The notes: generated from the letters alone by a model not told the origin. A DNA stretch of 64,000 nt from Pedobacter sp. Hv1 (GCF_001412215.1 NZ_LLWP01000001.1:496001-560000), one strand, 5' to 3'. Positions 44,885-54,843 are shown, counted from the stretch's first letter. A program made the numbers and translations.

Positions 44885-45853
44885 CTATATCCATTTCTGC
44901 TCTACTATATCTCTAATGTGGTAAGTGGTGATAATGCTTGCTCCTGCTCTGGCAAAAGCGTGCATGGTTTCCATTACTACTTTTTGTTCGTCTATCCAGC
45001 CTTTTTGCGCTGCTGCCTTGATCATGGAATATTCTCCAGAAACATTGTAACAGGCAATTGGCAGGTCTGAGTTTTGTTTCAATTTGCTAATGATATCCAG
45101 ATAAGCTAAAGCTGGTTTTACCATCAATACATCTGCTCCTTCACTCTCGTCTAATAACGCTTCTCTAACCGCTTCGGTTCCATTTCTGAAATCCATCTGA
45201 TAAGCTTTCCTGTCACCTTTGTTTGGGGCGCAGTCTGCAGCTTCTCTAAATGGGCCATAATAGGCCGATGCAAATTTTGTAGCATGAGACATGATGGCTA
45301 CATTCACAAAACCACTTCCATCCAACTTTTGTCTAATTGCCGCCACACGTCCATCCATCATATCAGAAGGGGCTAACATATCAGCGCCAGCTTCGGCATG
45401 GTTTAAAGCCATTTTAGCAATCAAATCTACTGTTGCGTCATTTTGGATATAATCATCTTTCATGATCCCACAATGACCGTGGGTGGTATAAGAACAAACG
45501 CAAACATCTGTTACAACATATAAATCGTCGCCAAAATTTTTCTTTAATTCTTTAACCGCAACAGGTACCAGAGAATGAGCATCATATGCGGCATGTGCAT
45601 CTTCACTTTTCTCATCACCCACACCAAATAACATAATTTTATTGACCCCTAGTTTTAATCCTTTTTCTACATCTTTTAACAAGGTATCTGTAGAGAAATG
45701 GCTAATTCCAGGCATGGCATCAATGGCTTTGGTTACACCATTGCCAGGCACCACAAAATACGGATAAATAAACATGTCTTTTGACAACCGTGTTTCGGCA
45801 ATCATCTCTCTCACAATTGGGTTTTTTCTTAACCTACGGGGTCTATGTATCAT
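44885..45853 (-). CDS. hemB: Delta-aminolevulinic acid dehydratase (porphobilinogen synthase)
   Basis: The protein is 322 residues from the ATG at 45853; the preceding in-frame TTG at 45868 would add five. It has the RPRRLRKNPIVREMIAETRL opening, zinc-binding VCVCSYTTHGHCG, and catalytic lysines in SHATKFASAYYGPFR and VMVKPALAYLD. It condenses two 5-aminolevulinate to porphobilinogen. The zinc-type cysteine motif is present. It is separated from the hemC-hemD fusion by 15 bases. Confidence 0.97.
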   Translation of the reverse strand: MIHRPRRLRKNPIVREMIAETRLSKDMFIYPYFVVPGNGVTKAIDAMPGISHFSTDTLLKDVEKGLKLGVNKIMLFGVGDEKSEDAHAAYDAHSLVPVAVKELKKNFGDDLYVVTDVCVCSYTTHGHCGIMKDDYIQNDATVDLIAKMALNHAEAGADMLAPSDMMDGRVAAIRQKLDGSGFVNVAIMSHATKFASAYYGPFREAADCAPNKGDRKAYQMDFRNGTEAVREALLDESEGADVLMVKPALAYLDIISKLKQNSDLPIACYNVSGEYSMIKAAAQKGWIDEQKVVMETMHAFARAGASIITTYHIRDIVEQKWI

Positions 45854-45868
45854 TGTTTTATCGTTCAA

Positions 45869-47446
45869 TTAGATATCAATTCCAAAAACGGCTTCTGCTA
45901 GTCCAATCTCATCTGGAGAATAAGGCAAAGCATATTTTACGCCCATTTCTTCAAACTTTTTACCTGTAGAGTTGCCAATAGCAATTACCTTTTGCTCTGG
46001 TTCTAATAAATTATCGGTAAAGTAGGCATCTACATTTGATGGACTGGTGAAGATCAAGATCTCAGCAGCGGTTCCATCAATGTTATCTTCAATTACCGTT
46101 TCATAAATGGGTAGATCTACAATTTTTGTATCTGCGCCCAGAGATTTCTGAATGCTCAACAATGAATCTTGTGCCCTTGGGAACATTACTGTCTGACCCA
46201 CCACTAATTTTGCAAATTCTTCAGCCACTTCTACAATATCTCCACTCTCGCCAACAAAATCTGCCAGGTGACCAAACTTTCTTAAAGTATCTTCAGAACC
46301 ACGGCCTACAACACCAAATTGCACCTTTTTAGGTAAAACTGGGTTGAGTTTAAAGAAATATTCTACCCCATTTCTACTGCTAAAGAATATCCAATCGAGA
46401 TGTTTTAAATAAAATGGATCTAAAATATTCACAATTGGAAAAGTACGGATCAACGATCGTCCTTCTATTTCGATGTTATTTTTTTCTAAAGCTTTTCTAA
46501 AATAGCTATGCTCGCCAATTTCTCTCGAGATAAATACCTTGGCTGGCATTTTTCGCTCTTTATTAAATTTGGCCACAATTTTTTCGGCTAAACCTTCTGT
46601 ATTTGTGGCTCTTACGAACAAGCGATCTGGAAAATCTTCGTCAGTTTCTGCTTTTGAAGTCCAAACTTCAAATTGGTCATTTTCTTTTTTACAGTAACAG
46701 CCTAGTGGCATGTGGCAACCGCCTTCAAAAAGGTTCAGTACTTTACGTTCTACTGCAATTTCTTCGGCAGTAGCTTGATTATGGATTTGTTGTAGCGAAG
46801 TAAACAATTCGGCATCGTTTTCACGGATCTGAATAGCCAAAGCTCCTTGTGCAGGCGCCGGAACAAGCTCTGTGGTATCTACTATCTCTACATGAAATTC
46901 GCTTAAATCGATGTTCAATCTATTTACACCGGCTTTGGCCAGCATAATGGCATCGTAATCTTCATCACGAAGTTTTTGGATACGTGTAGGTACATTTCCG
47001 CGAAGATCTTCAATATTCAGATCAGAACGTAAGGCCAATAACTGTGCTTTACGACGATTTGATGATGTACCTACCATTGCTCCCTTTTTTAGAGACAATT
47101 TTTGGCTTACATCTACACAATCTTTAAGGATCAGCAATAACTCTGAGGGATCTTCACGTTCTGTAACTGCTGCAATGATCAATCCTTCTGGATTGGTAGT
47201 TGGTAAATCTTTATGAGAGTGAACTGCGATATCGATACTTCCGTCAAGTAATTCTTCTTCCAATTCTTTGGTAAAAAATCCTTTGCCCTCTAGTTTGTCC
47301 AGTCTAAGATTTAATATTTTATCGCCCTGCGTTTTAATGATTTTTAATTCTGCATCTATACCGATGCCAGCTAACCTATCTTTTGTATTGTTAGCCTGCC
47401 ATAATGCCAAATCGCTTCCGCGTGTACCAATAATTATTTTCTTCAC
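45869..47446 (-). CDS. hemC: Hydroxymethylbilane synthase fused to uroporphyrinogen-III synthase
   Basis: The 525-residue protein joins two enzymes. Residues 1 to about 300 are HemC: IIIGTRGSDLALWQANN, SHKDLPT, RRKAQLLALR and GGCHMPLGC with the dipyrromethane Cys at 244. Residues about 305 to 525 look like HemD: KVFISREIGEHSYFRKALE, FFSSRNGVEYFF, FGVVGRGSE and LIFTSPSNVDAYFTDN. It makes hydroxymethylbilane and then closes the ring to uroporphyrinogen III. The start is GTG at 47446, the only usable start. HemD sequences vary greatly, so the second half rests on position and motifs. Fusion of these two activities is known in several bacteria. Confidence 0.9.
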   Translation of the reverse strand: MKKIIIGTRGSDLALWQANNTKDRLAGIGIDAELKIIKTQGDKILNLRLDKLEGKGFFTKELEEELLDGSIDIAVHSHKDLPTTNPEGLIIAAVTEREDPSELLLILKDCVDVSQKLSLKKGAMVGTSSNRRKAQLLALRSDLNIEDLRGNVPTRIQKLRDEDYDAIMLAKAGVNRLNIDLSEFHVEIVDTTELVPAPAQGALAIQIRENDAELFTSLQQIHNQATAEEIAVERKVLNLFEGGCHMPLGCYCKKENDQFEVWTSKAETDEDFPDRLFVRATNTEGLAEKIVAKFNKERKMPAKVFISREIGEHSYFRKALEKNNIEIEGRSLIRTFPIVNILDPFYLKHLDWIFFSSRNGVEYFFKLNPVLPKKVQFGVVGRGSEDTLRKFGHLADFVGESGDIVEVAEEFAKLVVGQTVMFPRAQDSLLSIQKSLGADTKIVDLPIYETVIEDNIDGTAAEILIFTSPSNVDAYFTDNLLEPEQKVIAIGNSTGKKFEEMGVKYALPYSPDEIGLAEAVFGIDI

Positions 47447-47529
47447 CTTTATGCTAGTTTTTCCGCAAATTTAATCAAAATTTCGAAAGAGGGTCTGTAT
47501 AGAAATGCTTGATCAAGCTAATTAAAGCC

Positions 47530-48756
47530 TTAGCTATTTTTTACCAGGATTTCTTTTGCCATTACCATCGGGATGGTGATGCATTTTTTCTCCATGTAAT
47601 CCATAACCCGTTCCAAAACCGCTCTCGAATTGTCATCTAAAGTATTGATTTCGTCGGCAAAAACACCATTGATGGCTGTATGTTTAATCTCTTTGATTTT
47701 TTTAGGCACATCGCTCATGGCGATTTCTATTTTGCGCTGACGCAATACGGTTTCAAATTCTTTAATATTTTCGTCGATGATATGCTCTGCATTGATCAAT
47801 TCGTCGTAACGTTCTTGGATATTTTTACGGGCCGTTTCCTTTAGCGATTCTACTTCGATAAAGTGCATTGGGAAATTTTTGACCACTTCTGGAGCTGTAT
47901 CATTAGGTATTGCTAAGTCTACAATTACTTTTTTAGTAGTATCTCCATTTAATAAGCTGAGATAGATTTCTTCTGTAATAATGGGCTGGGTAGCACCAGT
48001 ACAGGTAATGATTACGTCAAAGCCGTCTTTATAATCGGCCAAAGCCGAAAGTGGATATGCAGTACCATTTAATTCTTTTGCTAATCCTTCTGCTTTTTCA
48101 ATTGTTCTATTGAAAACAGAAAAATTAGAATATTTATGCTTTTTAAGGTATTGGGCAATATTTTTATTGGTTTCTCCGGCACCGATAATTAACAAACGAG
48201 AATTGGCACACATGTTCAGGTCTCGCAGTTTACGATACGCTAAAGAAACAATAGATACTGGATTTTTTGAGATATTAGTGTGCGTATAAACTTCCTTGGC
48301 AGTTTTAACCACACGGTTCATGATCATTCTCATGTAATCGCCTGTAAAACCGGCTACTCTACAAGCTTCATAAGCTTTACGTACTTGTGCCAAAATTTCT
48401 TTCTCGCCAACCACCAAGCTCTCTAAAGAGCAAGAAGTACGCAACAAATGGTTAAAGGCCTCTACTTTTTCGTACGCTGAAACATTTGCAATAAACTGCT
48501 CCATGTATTCTTCGGGCAAGCCCATATCTAAAACATGCAGAAAGCGACTAATAAAAGCCTTATCCAATTCATGAGAAGAAGTAAATACAAACTCAACGCG
48601 ATTACAAGTACCAACGTAAAATATCTCTTTGATATTTAACTCTGATTGGATATTTCTCAACCTATCGTCCAGCGTATGCTCACATATTACTAATTTCCCT
48701 AAAGCTTTTAGATCAATCTGTTGATGTGTAAATGCAATAATCTTTAAATATTCCAA
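47530..48756 (-). CDS. hemA: Glutamyl-tRNA reductase
   Basis: The 408-residue enzyme has the catalytic FYVGTCNRVEF (Cys 51), the NADPH-binding LLIIGAGETN and the VIITCTGAT motif. A C-terminal helical dimerisation domain (about 320-400) is present. It reduces glutamyl-tRNA to glutamate-1-semialdehyde, the start of the C5 pathway. The start appears to be TTG at 48756; no ATG lies near. A TACTTTTG promoter box lies at 48788-48795. It is the first gene of the heme cluster, with 83 bases to the next. Confidence 0.95.
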   Translation of the reverse strand: MEYLKIIAFTHQQIDLKALGKLVICEHTLDDRLRNIQSELNIKEIFYVGTCNRVEFVFTSSHELDKAFISRFLHVLDMGLPEEYMEQFIANVSAYEKVEAFNHLLRTSCSLESLVVGEKEILAQVRKAYEACRVAGFTGDYMRMIMNRVVKTAKEVYTHTNISKNPVSIVSLAYRKLRDLNMCANSRLLIIGAGETNKNIAQYLKKHKYSNFSVFNRTIEKAEGLAKELNGTAYPLSALADYKDGFDVIITCTGATQPIITEEIYLSLLNGDTTKKVIVDLAIPNDTAPEVVKNFPMHFIEVESLKETARKNIQERYDELINAEHIIDENIKEFETVLRQRKIEIAMSDVPKKIKEIKHTAINGVFADEINTLDDNSRAVLERVMDYMEKKCITIPMVMAKEILVKNS

Positions 48757-48787
48757 AATGGGTACAGCCTATTAATTTTAGTGCGAA

Positions 48788-48795
48788 CAAAAGTA
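48788..48795 (-). promoter_or_regulatory. Promoter -7 box for hemA and the heme cluster
   Basis: The minus strand reads TACTTTTG, matching TAnnTTTG, 31 bases before the hemA start. Confidence 0.5.
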
Positions 48796-48888
48796 AAAAC
48801 GTAAACCCGCATATCTGTCATTATGCTGTAATTTAGGCTAATTTAGAAAGGTTTTAAATTAACCCAAAATTAACAAACCAAGTTTTTT

Positions 48889-48896
48889 TAAATTTG
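48889..48896 (+). promoter_or_regulatory. Promoter -7 box for the hydrolase gene
   Basis: TAAATTTG matches TAnnTTTG, 36 bases before the start at 48932. Confidence 0.5.
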
Positions 48897-48931
48897 TTAT
48901 TATTGTTAAAAATAGCAATTGAACATAGATT

Positions 48932-49768
48932 ATGATACATAAAGAACAGTTTTCGTTAACAGGAGCCGATCAAAAACCTATTATAGGCGATTTAACTTAT
49001 GACGATAAAAACACAAAAACACCACTCATAATTTTTGTTCATGGCTTTAAGGGCTTTAAAGATTGGGGGGCACACCATCTGGTAGCTCGTTATTTTGCGC
49101 AAAATGGCTATCGTTATTTAAAGTTTAACCTGTCGCACAGTGGAGTAACACTCGAAAAACCAAATGATGTAAGTGATATGGCCGCATTTGCCTCAAATAC
49201 CGTTTCGAAAGAAATGATAGATGTAGATTTGGTCATCAATTATGCTCTACAGAACTTAGGCGTAAAAGAGGTTTTCTTAATTGGCCATAGCAGAGGTGGT
49301 GGATTAAGCATTATACAGACAGCCAATAATCCACAGGTGAAAGCTTTAATTACGTGGAGTGCCATAGCCGATTTTAGTAGCCTTTGGAAAAAAGAGCAAG
49401 AGGATGAATGGCGAAAAAATGGAAAAATTGAAGTAGTGAATGCAAGAACTAAGGAAAAAATGCCGCTTAATGTTACTTTGTTAACAGATTTTGAGGCAAA
49501 TAAAGCGCAGTTAAACATTATCAATGCGGCTAAACAAATTCATGTTCCATGGTTAATTGTACAAGGCAGTGATGATGTAAATGTACCTTTTGAAACAGCC
49601 CAAAAATTAGCTGATGCAAATCCCAATAGCAGATTGATTAAAATTGAGCATGCCAATCACGTATATGGTGCCTCGCACCCTTATTTAAGCGAAACTTTGC
49701 CTGCCCAATTGCTACAGGTGTGTGAAAAGAGTTTATTATTTTTAAAATCTAATACTGCGTATCTCTAA
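48932..49768 (+). CDS. Alpha/beta hydrolase
   Basis: The 278-residue protein has the alpha/beta hydrolase fold: FVHGFKGFKDWG oxyanion region, the nucleophile motif GHSRGGG (Ser about 120), the DDVNVPFE segment with the catalytic Asp and the HANHVYG segment with the catalytic His. No lipoprotein signal or cap-domain feature points to a substrate; esterase or peptidase activity is open. It is divergent from hemA and its 3' end overlaps the convergent regulator gene by 20 bases. Confidence 0.88.
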   Translation: MIHKEQFSLTGADQKPIIGDLTYDDKNTKTPLIIFVHGFKGFKDWGAHHLVARYFAQNGYRYLKFNLSHSGVTLEKPNDVSDMAAFASNTVSKEMIDVDLVINYALQNLGVKEVFLIGHSRGGGLSIIQTANNPQVKALITWSAIADFSSLWKKEQEDEWRKNGKIEVVNARTKEKMPLNVTLLTDFEANKAQLNIINAAKQIHVPWLIVQGSDDVNVPFETAQKLADANPNSRLIKIEHANHVYGASHPYLSETLPAQLLQVCEKSLLFLKSNTAYL

Positions 49769-50471
49769 AGCTCTTTTGTACATTCTGTTTGTAATTTCTC
49801 CCTATGGGAAGTTCTCTGCCCAAAATCTCTACCGCATAAGCATAATAGCTTTCTACTTTGGCAATGGAAATGATAAAGGAACGATGGATTCTGCAAAACT
49901 GTTCTTCTGGTAATAACTCTTCTAACAGGCCGATTTTTTGTTTAGAGATCAACACCCTATCTGACAAGACTACTTTTACATAGTCTTTGATGCTTTCAAT
50001 CCAACAGATTTCATTGACATTGATCTTCATCATTTTACGATCGACCTTGAGGTAAAGAAATTTCTCTGTATTGGCCAATGATTGCTTTTCTGAAAGCACA
50101 ATTTGTTTATTATTGCCAAAATGTGCTAATACTTTATCCATCGATTTTAAAAACCGATCAAAAGGAATCGGCTTCAGTAAATAATCTATCGCATTCAATT
50201 CAAATCCATCAACTGCATATTCACTATAAGCAGTGGTAAATATCACCTTGGGTGGACTTTTTAAGCTTTTTATTAAATCTGTACCATTTAAACCCGGCAT
50301 TTTAATATCCAAAAAAACCAGGTCAATTGATTTTTGCTGTAAAATTTGAAAGGCTTTAATCCCATCCGGACATTTTGCAACGAGTTCAATATCAGAAAAA
50401 TGCTGTAAATAATTTTCTATCACCTCTAGGGCATGAGGCTCATCATCAACTATAAGTGTCTTGATTTTCAT
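49749..50471 (-). CDS. LytTR-family response regulator
   Basis: The 240-residue protein has a receiver domain (TLIVDDEPHALEVIENYL; Asp in LVFLDIKMPGLNG; KPIPFDRF) and a C-terminal LytTR DNA-binding domain (about 140-235, LKVDRKMMKINVNEICWIESIKDYVKV). It pairs with the LytS-like kinase just upstream, 2 bases away. The 3' end overlaps the hydrolase gene. Confidence 0.94.
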   Translation of the reverse strand: MKIKTLIVDDEPHALEVIENYLQHFSDIELVAKCPDGIKAFQILQQKSIDLVFLDIKMPGLNGTDLIKSLKSPPKVIFTTAYSEYAVDGFELNAIDYLLKPIPFDRFLKSMDKVLAHFGNNKQIVLSEKQSLANTEKFLYLKVDRKMMKINVNEICWIESIKDYVKVVLSDRVLISKQKIGLLEELLPEEQFCRIHRSFIISIAKVESYYAYAVEILGRELPIGRNYKQNVQKSFRDTQY

Positions 50472-50473
50472 GG

Positions 50474-51568
50474 TTATAGTGTGCTCATTTTATCCAAGTT
50501 AATTTCAAGTATAGCTACAAACATTTCTTCTTCGTTAAATACTTTAAGCTCATGCGCATTGGGGTAAATGATCTGTAATCGTTTACGTACATTTTCTAAG
50601 CCAATTTTACCATAATGGTTGGACGCCATTTGATCAATCGTTTCTGCTTTACTATTGCCTACCTTAAATTTAAGCAAGTTATCTTTAACCGATAAATCAA
50701 TGCTTACCCAAGCCTCTCCTACTTTCTCACTTGCTCCGTGTTTAAAAGCATTCTCTACCAAAGGCAACAATAACAGAGGCGCAATTTGATGTACATCAAT
50801 ATTACCAGTTTTTGTAAAACTCAGGTCAAGTCGTTCTTCATAACGAATTTTCTCTATCAATATATAACTTTCCAACACTTCAACATCTTTTTTAAGTGCC
50901 ACACGTTCTACATTACATTCGTAAAGCATGTACCTTAAAATTTCTGAGAGCCCCATTACAATATTTGGCGATTTAGGTGAATTGCTTAGGGTTAATGCAT
51001 AGAGGTTATTTAGTGTATTGAACAAAAAATGTGGATGAATCTGTCCTTTCAAGAAATTGAGTTCGGCTTGTAAGGCTGCATGGTGGCGCTCGTACCAAAG
51101 CTTAAATGACCTGATTGCTATGGCTACCCAAACCACCAGATTTGCTCCTTTAAATGCGCTTAAATAGGCATCTGCATTGGTCAATCGCTCCCAAATTGTT
51201 CCAGTAACTTTATCCCATTTGTAATAACCTTTGCTTTTTAAATATGCATCTAGCTTAGGTTCAACAACAAATACATCCATTAACCTGGTAAGTAATGGAA
51301 TAAGTATAAATACACAGAGTAGCAGTAGGAAAAAAAAGATAAAGTATTGTTTATTGAATAGAAACCTAGGCAAAAAGTACGCAACGGTATAAAAATATAA
51401 GATATGGATAGGCAAAAAGGAAAGATTATTCTCCAATGCCATACCAAAATCCTGCTTATTGTAGCCATACACAAAAGAGGTAAATAGCCAAACTACTACC
51501 CAAAAAGCAACATGAGCAACAATTCTATTAACTGAAATCGGTTTATCCGAAAACCTATAACTATTCAT
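50474..51568 (-). CDS. LytS-like sensor histidine kinase
   Basis: The 364-residue protein has four N-terminal membrane helices (about 15-33, 50-68, 75-95 and 135-152). A His_kinase domain follows, with LKGQIHPHFLFNTLNNLYAL (phosphoacceptor His about 180), PLLLLPLVENAFKHGASEKV and the terminal GIGLENVRKRL-like ATPase segment. This is the YehU/LytS class, in which the kinase is followed by a LytTR regulator. Such pairs often respond to cell envelope or peptide signals; the input here is unknown. Confidence 0.93.
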   Translation of the reverse strand: MNSYRFSDKPISVNRIVAHVAFWVVVWLFTSFVYGYNKQDFGMALENNLSFLPIHILYFYTVAYFLPRFLFNKQYFIFFFLLLLCVFILIPLLTRLMDVFVVEPKLDAYLKSKGYYKWDKVTGTIWERLTNADAYLSAFKGANLVVWVAIAIRSFKLWYERHHAALQAELNFLKGQIHPHFLFNTLNNLYALTLSNSPKSPNIVMGLSEILRYMLYECNVERVALKKDVEVLESYILIEKIRYEERLDLSFTKTGNIDVHQIAPLLLLPLVENAFKHGASEKVGEAWVSIDLSVKDNLLKFKVGNSKAETIDQMASNHYGKIGLENVRKRLQIIYPNAHELKVFNEEEMFVAILEINLDKMSTL

Positions 51569-51804
51569 TACTTACAAAAATAACCTTTAGCCCACATATC
51601 GTACTTTTTTATTCACAAATGACGACAAACAACAACATTTTGTAGACAAACGACATTTTCAACTGTTATTTCGGCTCAAAAACATAACGTTATGGCTTTT
51701 ATGTTATAAAAAGATAACTCTAACCATTTTTAAAGTACATATAACTACGCTAAAAATAAATGTTTGATGAGGGTTATACTTTTAGTTCAACAAAATCACA
51801 CCAC

Positions 51805-52119
51805 ATGAAACTATTGATCAGCACATTCATTGCAATGCTCAGCTTAAGCCTAAGCGCACAAGAAAAAAAAGAAAATGCCAATTTTGCCAATTGGGTAGTA
51901 GAAAGCAATGTAAAAACACCCAAAAACGCTATTGTTAAATTTTACAATGCCAATCAAGAGTTGGTCTACCAAGAGGCCGTTGTAGGTAGAAAAATCAAAA
52001 TTGAAAGGGCTAAAGTTAGAGAAGGCCTCAATCAGATTTTAAAGCAAATTATACAGGATAAAAAACCATCCAGCGATGTAGTAATGGCATTCTTGAAAAA
52101 CACATCATCGATCTTTTAA
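51805..52119 (+). CDS. Hypothetical small secreted protein
   Basis: From the ATG at 51805 this 104-residue protein has a signal peptide (MKLLISTFIAMLSLSLSAQEK). A mature part of about 85 residues carries NAIVKFYNANQELVYQEAV and a basic helix. No motif is recognised. A start at 51760 would give a non-signal extension. It is monocistronic and lies upstream of a hairpin at 52193-52232. Confidence 0.55.
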   Translation: MKLLISTFIAMLSLSLSAQEKKENANFANWVVESNVKTPKNAIVKFYNANQELVYQEAVVGRKIKIERAKVREGLNQILKQIIQDKKPSSDVVMAFLKNTSSIF

Positions 52120-52192
52120 TTTTAATTGGTGATTATTTTAAATTGTTGCGCTTGTTTTTTATCTTCATACCAGCAAGACAACAAAATGCATC

Positions 52193-52232
52193 TTGCCATT
52201 GATCATAAATAAAGTGATCGATGGCAAATTTT
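52193..52232 (+). terminator. Hairpin after the small secreted gene, probable terminator
   Basis: TTGCCATTGATCA pairs with TGATCGATGGCAA over a 9-base loop and is followed by ATTTT. The T run is weak. The rest of the gap up to 52528 is AT-rich; I see no supported gene there. Confidence 0.5.
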
Positions 52233-52528
52233 GCCAAAACTTTGCAAACACACATCTTTTTTACAAAAAAAACACCTGCATTTTACCACTACAAGGCCAT
52301 GTTATTTAAACGCATTAGCAAAAATGGCAAACCCCAATTGAGCCAAATGCTTATCGGCTCATTATCAATTAGAAACAATTTTAAAAAGATGCGGACTAAG
52401 CGTATCAAAACCTTATTAAGCGACTAAAAATCAATTATTTATCTTAAAATAATTGACTTACATTGTTCGGTTTTAATGCAAAATCGCAGTATTTTAGGAG
52501 TTCTTACATCCAAAATACTTAAATCGAT

Positions 52529-54841
52529 ATGAACATTAGAAACTATAGCTTGGTGCTATTGCTTACGTTAACAAGTCTACACGTTTTTGCACAACAGAAA
52601 CAAAACCAAACCGCATTACAACAAAAGGTAAATTCTTTATTGGCCAAAATGACATTGGAAGAAAAAGTTGGGCAGATGGCCCAAATTACTTTAGATGTGA
52701 TTGGCAAAGGTAAAGATCGTTTTAGCAGCGATGAACCATTCACCTTAGATGAGGCTGCGATGCAAAAAGCATTGGTTAAATATAAATTAGGCTCTGTACT
52801 CAACGCATCGAACAACAGAGCTAGAACTCCTGAACATTGGTTTGAGGTAGTAAGTAAAATACAACAGGTAGCTATGTCTAACAAAAATGCGATCCCTGTA
52901 TTGTATGGTATAGATGCCATTCACGGCGAAACCTATACTGCAGGTGCCACCATGTTTCCACAACAGATTGGTCAGGCCGCTACATTTAACAGAGCATTGG
53001 TACTAAAAGGAGCTGAAATTACAGCTTACGAAACCAGGGCAAGTTCAATTCCTTGGGCATTTTCGCCTTTGTTAGATTTAGGAGCTGATCCTCGTTTTCC
53101 ACGTCAGTGGGAAAGTTTTGGAGAAGATCCTTACTTAATTTCAGAATTAGGCAAACAAATGATCTATGGTTTCCAAGGAAAAGACAACAACATTGCCAAT
53201 CCTTTTAAGGTTGCGGCTTCCATTAAACACTTTTTAGGTTACCAAGTTCCGGTTTCTGGTAAAGATAGAACACCTGCTATTATTTCTGACCAAGCTTTAA
53301 GAGAGTACCACTTACCTCCATTTAAAGCAGCCATTGATGCTGGTGCAAAAACAATTATGATCAATTCGGGACTGATTAATGGCGTACCTGTACATTCTAG
53401 CTACAAAATATTAACCAAATTGTTAAAAGAAGAACTGGGCTTTAAAGGTTTAGTAGTTACCGATTGGGGCGATATTGAGAACTTGTATAAAAGAGACCAT
53501 ATTGCCAAAAACAATAAAGAAGCCGTAATGATTGCCATTAATGCTGGTATAGATATGTCTATGATCGCTTATCAATATGAACCATTTTGCGATGATCTAA
53601 TTGCTTTAGTTAAAGAGGGAAAAGTGAAACAAACACGGATAGACGATGCAGTAAGAAGAATTTTAACAGTGAAATATGAACTTGACCTATTCAACAAACC
53701 TACTACAAACATTAAGGATTATCCAGAATTTGGAAGTAAAGCCTATGAGCAGGCTGCGCAAAATACCGCAGCAGAATCTATCACTTTATTAAAAAACACT
53801 AACAATGTATTGCCTTTAAGTAAATCGGCCAAAATTTTGGTTACTGGCCCGAATGCCAATTCGATGAGAACCTTAAATGGTGCTTGGACCTACTCGTGGC
53901 AAGGTGAGAAAGTAGAAGATTTTGCAGCCAAATACAATACCATTTTAGAAGCTTTACAAAACAAGGTTGGCAAAGAAAATGTAACCTATAGCCCAGGAGT
54001 TAGCTACAAAATGAGCGGCAAATATTTTGAAGAGTATGCCGATAAAATGGAAGAAACAATTGCTGCCGCAAAAAATGTAGATGTAGTTGTGCTCTGTTTA
54101 GGTGAAAATTCTTACACAGAAACTCCGGGCAACTTGAGCGATTTGTATTTATCAGATTTACAAACCGAATTGGCGCAAAAATTAGCAGCAACCGGAAAAA
54201 CAATCATTTTAGTTTTAAATGAAGGTCGTCCACGTGTAATTAGCAAGTTTGAGAAGAAAATGAACGCCATTGTACAAACCTATTTGCCAGGTAATTTTGG
54301 TGGCAATGCACTGGCCGATATTCTATATGGTGACGTTAATCCATCTGGAAGATTACCTTATACCTACCCACAATTTCCAAATGCGCTATTTACTTATTAC
54401 CACAAACCGTCTGAGGCAAGAGGAACTACTGAAGGTATCTACAATTACGATGCAGATTACAACCCTCAATATGTGTTTGGCCATGGATTAAGTTATACTA
54501 CTTTTAGCTATGGCGATATCAAACTAAGTAAAAACACCTTAAAGAAAGGCGAAAGCTTAACGATTAGTGTTGACGTAGGCAATACAGGAAAAGTGATCGG
54601 GAAAGAAAGCGTATTGCTATATATTTCAGATTTGATTGCTAGTGATATCAGTCCAGATATTAAACGTTTAAGAGGCTTCGATAAAATTGAATTAAAGGCT
54701 GGTGAAAGCAAAACAGTTACTTTTAAAATTAAAGCTGAAGACATTGCTTTTGTAAATAGCGAACTTAAAAAAGTAACCGAAGCCGGGGAATTCCAAATTC
54801 AACTTGGGGACAAAAAAATCAAATTCAATTACATCCCTTAA
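52529..54841 (+). CDS. bglX: Glycoside hydrolase family 3 beta-glucosidase
   Basis: The 770-residue protein has a signal peptide (LLLTLTSLHVFAQQ). The GH3 N-terminal domain has LLAKMTLEEKVGQMAQI, PVLYGIDAIHGE and FSPLLDLGADPRFPRQWESF, and the catalytic nucleophile lies in GLVVTDWGD. The GH3 C-terminal domain has LLKNTNNVLPLSKSAK and the FGHGLSYTTFSY end-motif, and a fibronectin-like C-terminus is present (about 680-770). It is a secreted or periplasmic beta-glucosidase of the BglX type. The next gene is a GH30 enzyme, so both probably act on the same beta-glucan. Confidence 0.96.
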   Translation: MNIRNYSLVLLLTLTSLHVFAQQKQNQTALQQKVNSLLAKMTLEEKVGQMAQITLDVIGKGKDRFSSDEPFTLDEAAMQKALVKYKLGSVLNASNNRARTPEHWFEVVSKIQQVAMSNKNAIPVLYGIDAIHGETYTAGATMFPQQIGQAATFNRALVLKGAEITAYETRASSIPWAFSPLLDLGADPRFPRQWESFGEDPYLISELGKQMIYGFQGKDNNIANPFKVAASIKHFLGYQVPVSGKDRTPAIISDQALREYHLPPFKAAIDAGAKTIMINSGLINGVPVHSSYKILTKLLKEELGFKGLVVTDWGDIENLYKRDHIAKNNKEAVMIAINAGIDMSMIAYQYEPFCDDLIALVKEGKVKQTRIDDAVRRILTVKYELDLFNKPTTNIKDYPEFGSKAYEQAAQNTAAESITLLKNTNNVLPLSKSAKILVTGPNANSMRTLNGAWTYSWQGEKVEDFAAKYNTILEALQNKVGKENVTYSPGVSYKMSGKYFEEYADKMEETIAAAKNVDVVVLCLGENSYTETPGNLSDLYLSDLQTELAQKLAATGKTIILVLNEGRPRVISKFEKKMNAIVQTYLPGNFGGNALADILYGDVNPSGRLPYTYPQFPNALFTYYHKPSEARGTTEGIYNYDADYNPQYVFGHGLSYTTFSYGDIKLSKNTLKKGESLTISVDVGNTGKVIGKESVLLYISDLIASDISPDIKRLRGFDKIELKAGESKTVTFKIKAEDIAFVNSELKKVTEAGEFQIQLGDKKIKFNYIP

Positions 54842-54843
54842 AC

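Noticed and set aside
52221..52427. 68-codon ORF between the small secreted gene and bglX.
   Set aside because: It begins inside a hairpin, has no signal peptide, domain or codon-use support, and is rich in Lys and Arg without pattern. Likely spurious.
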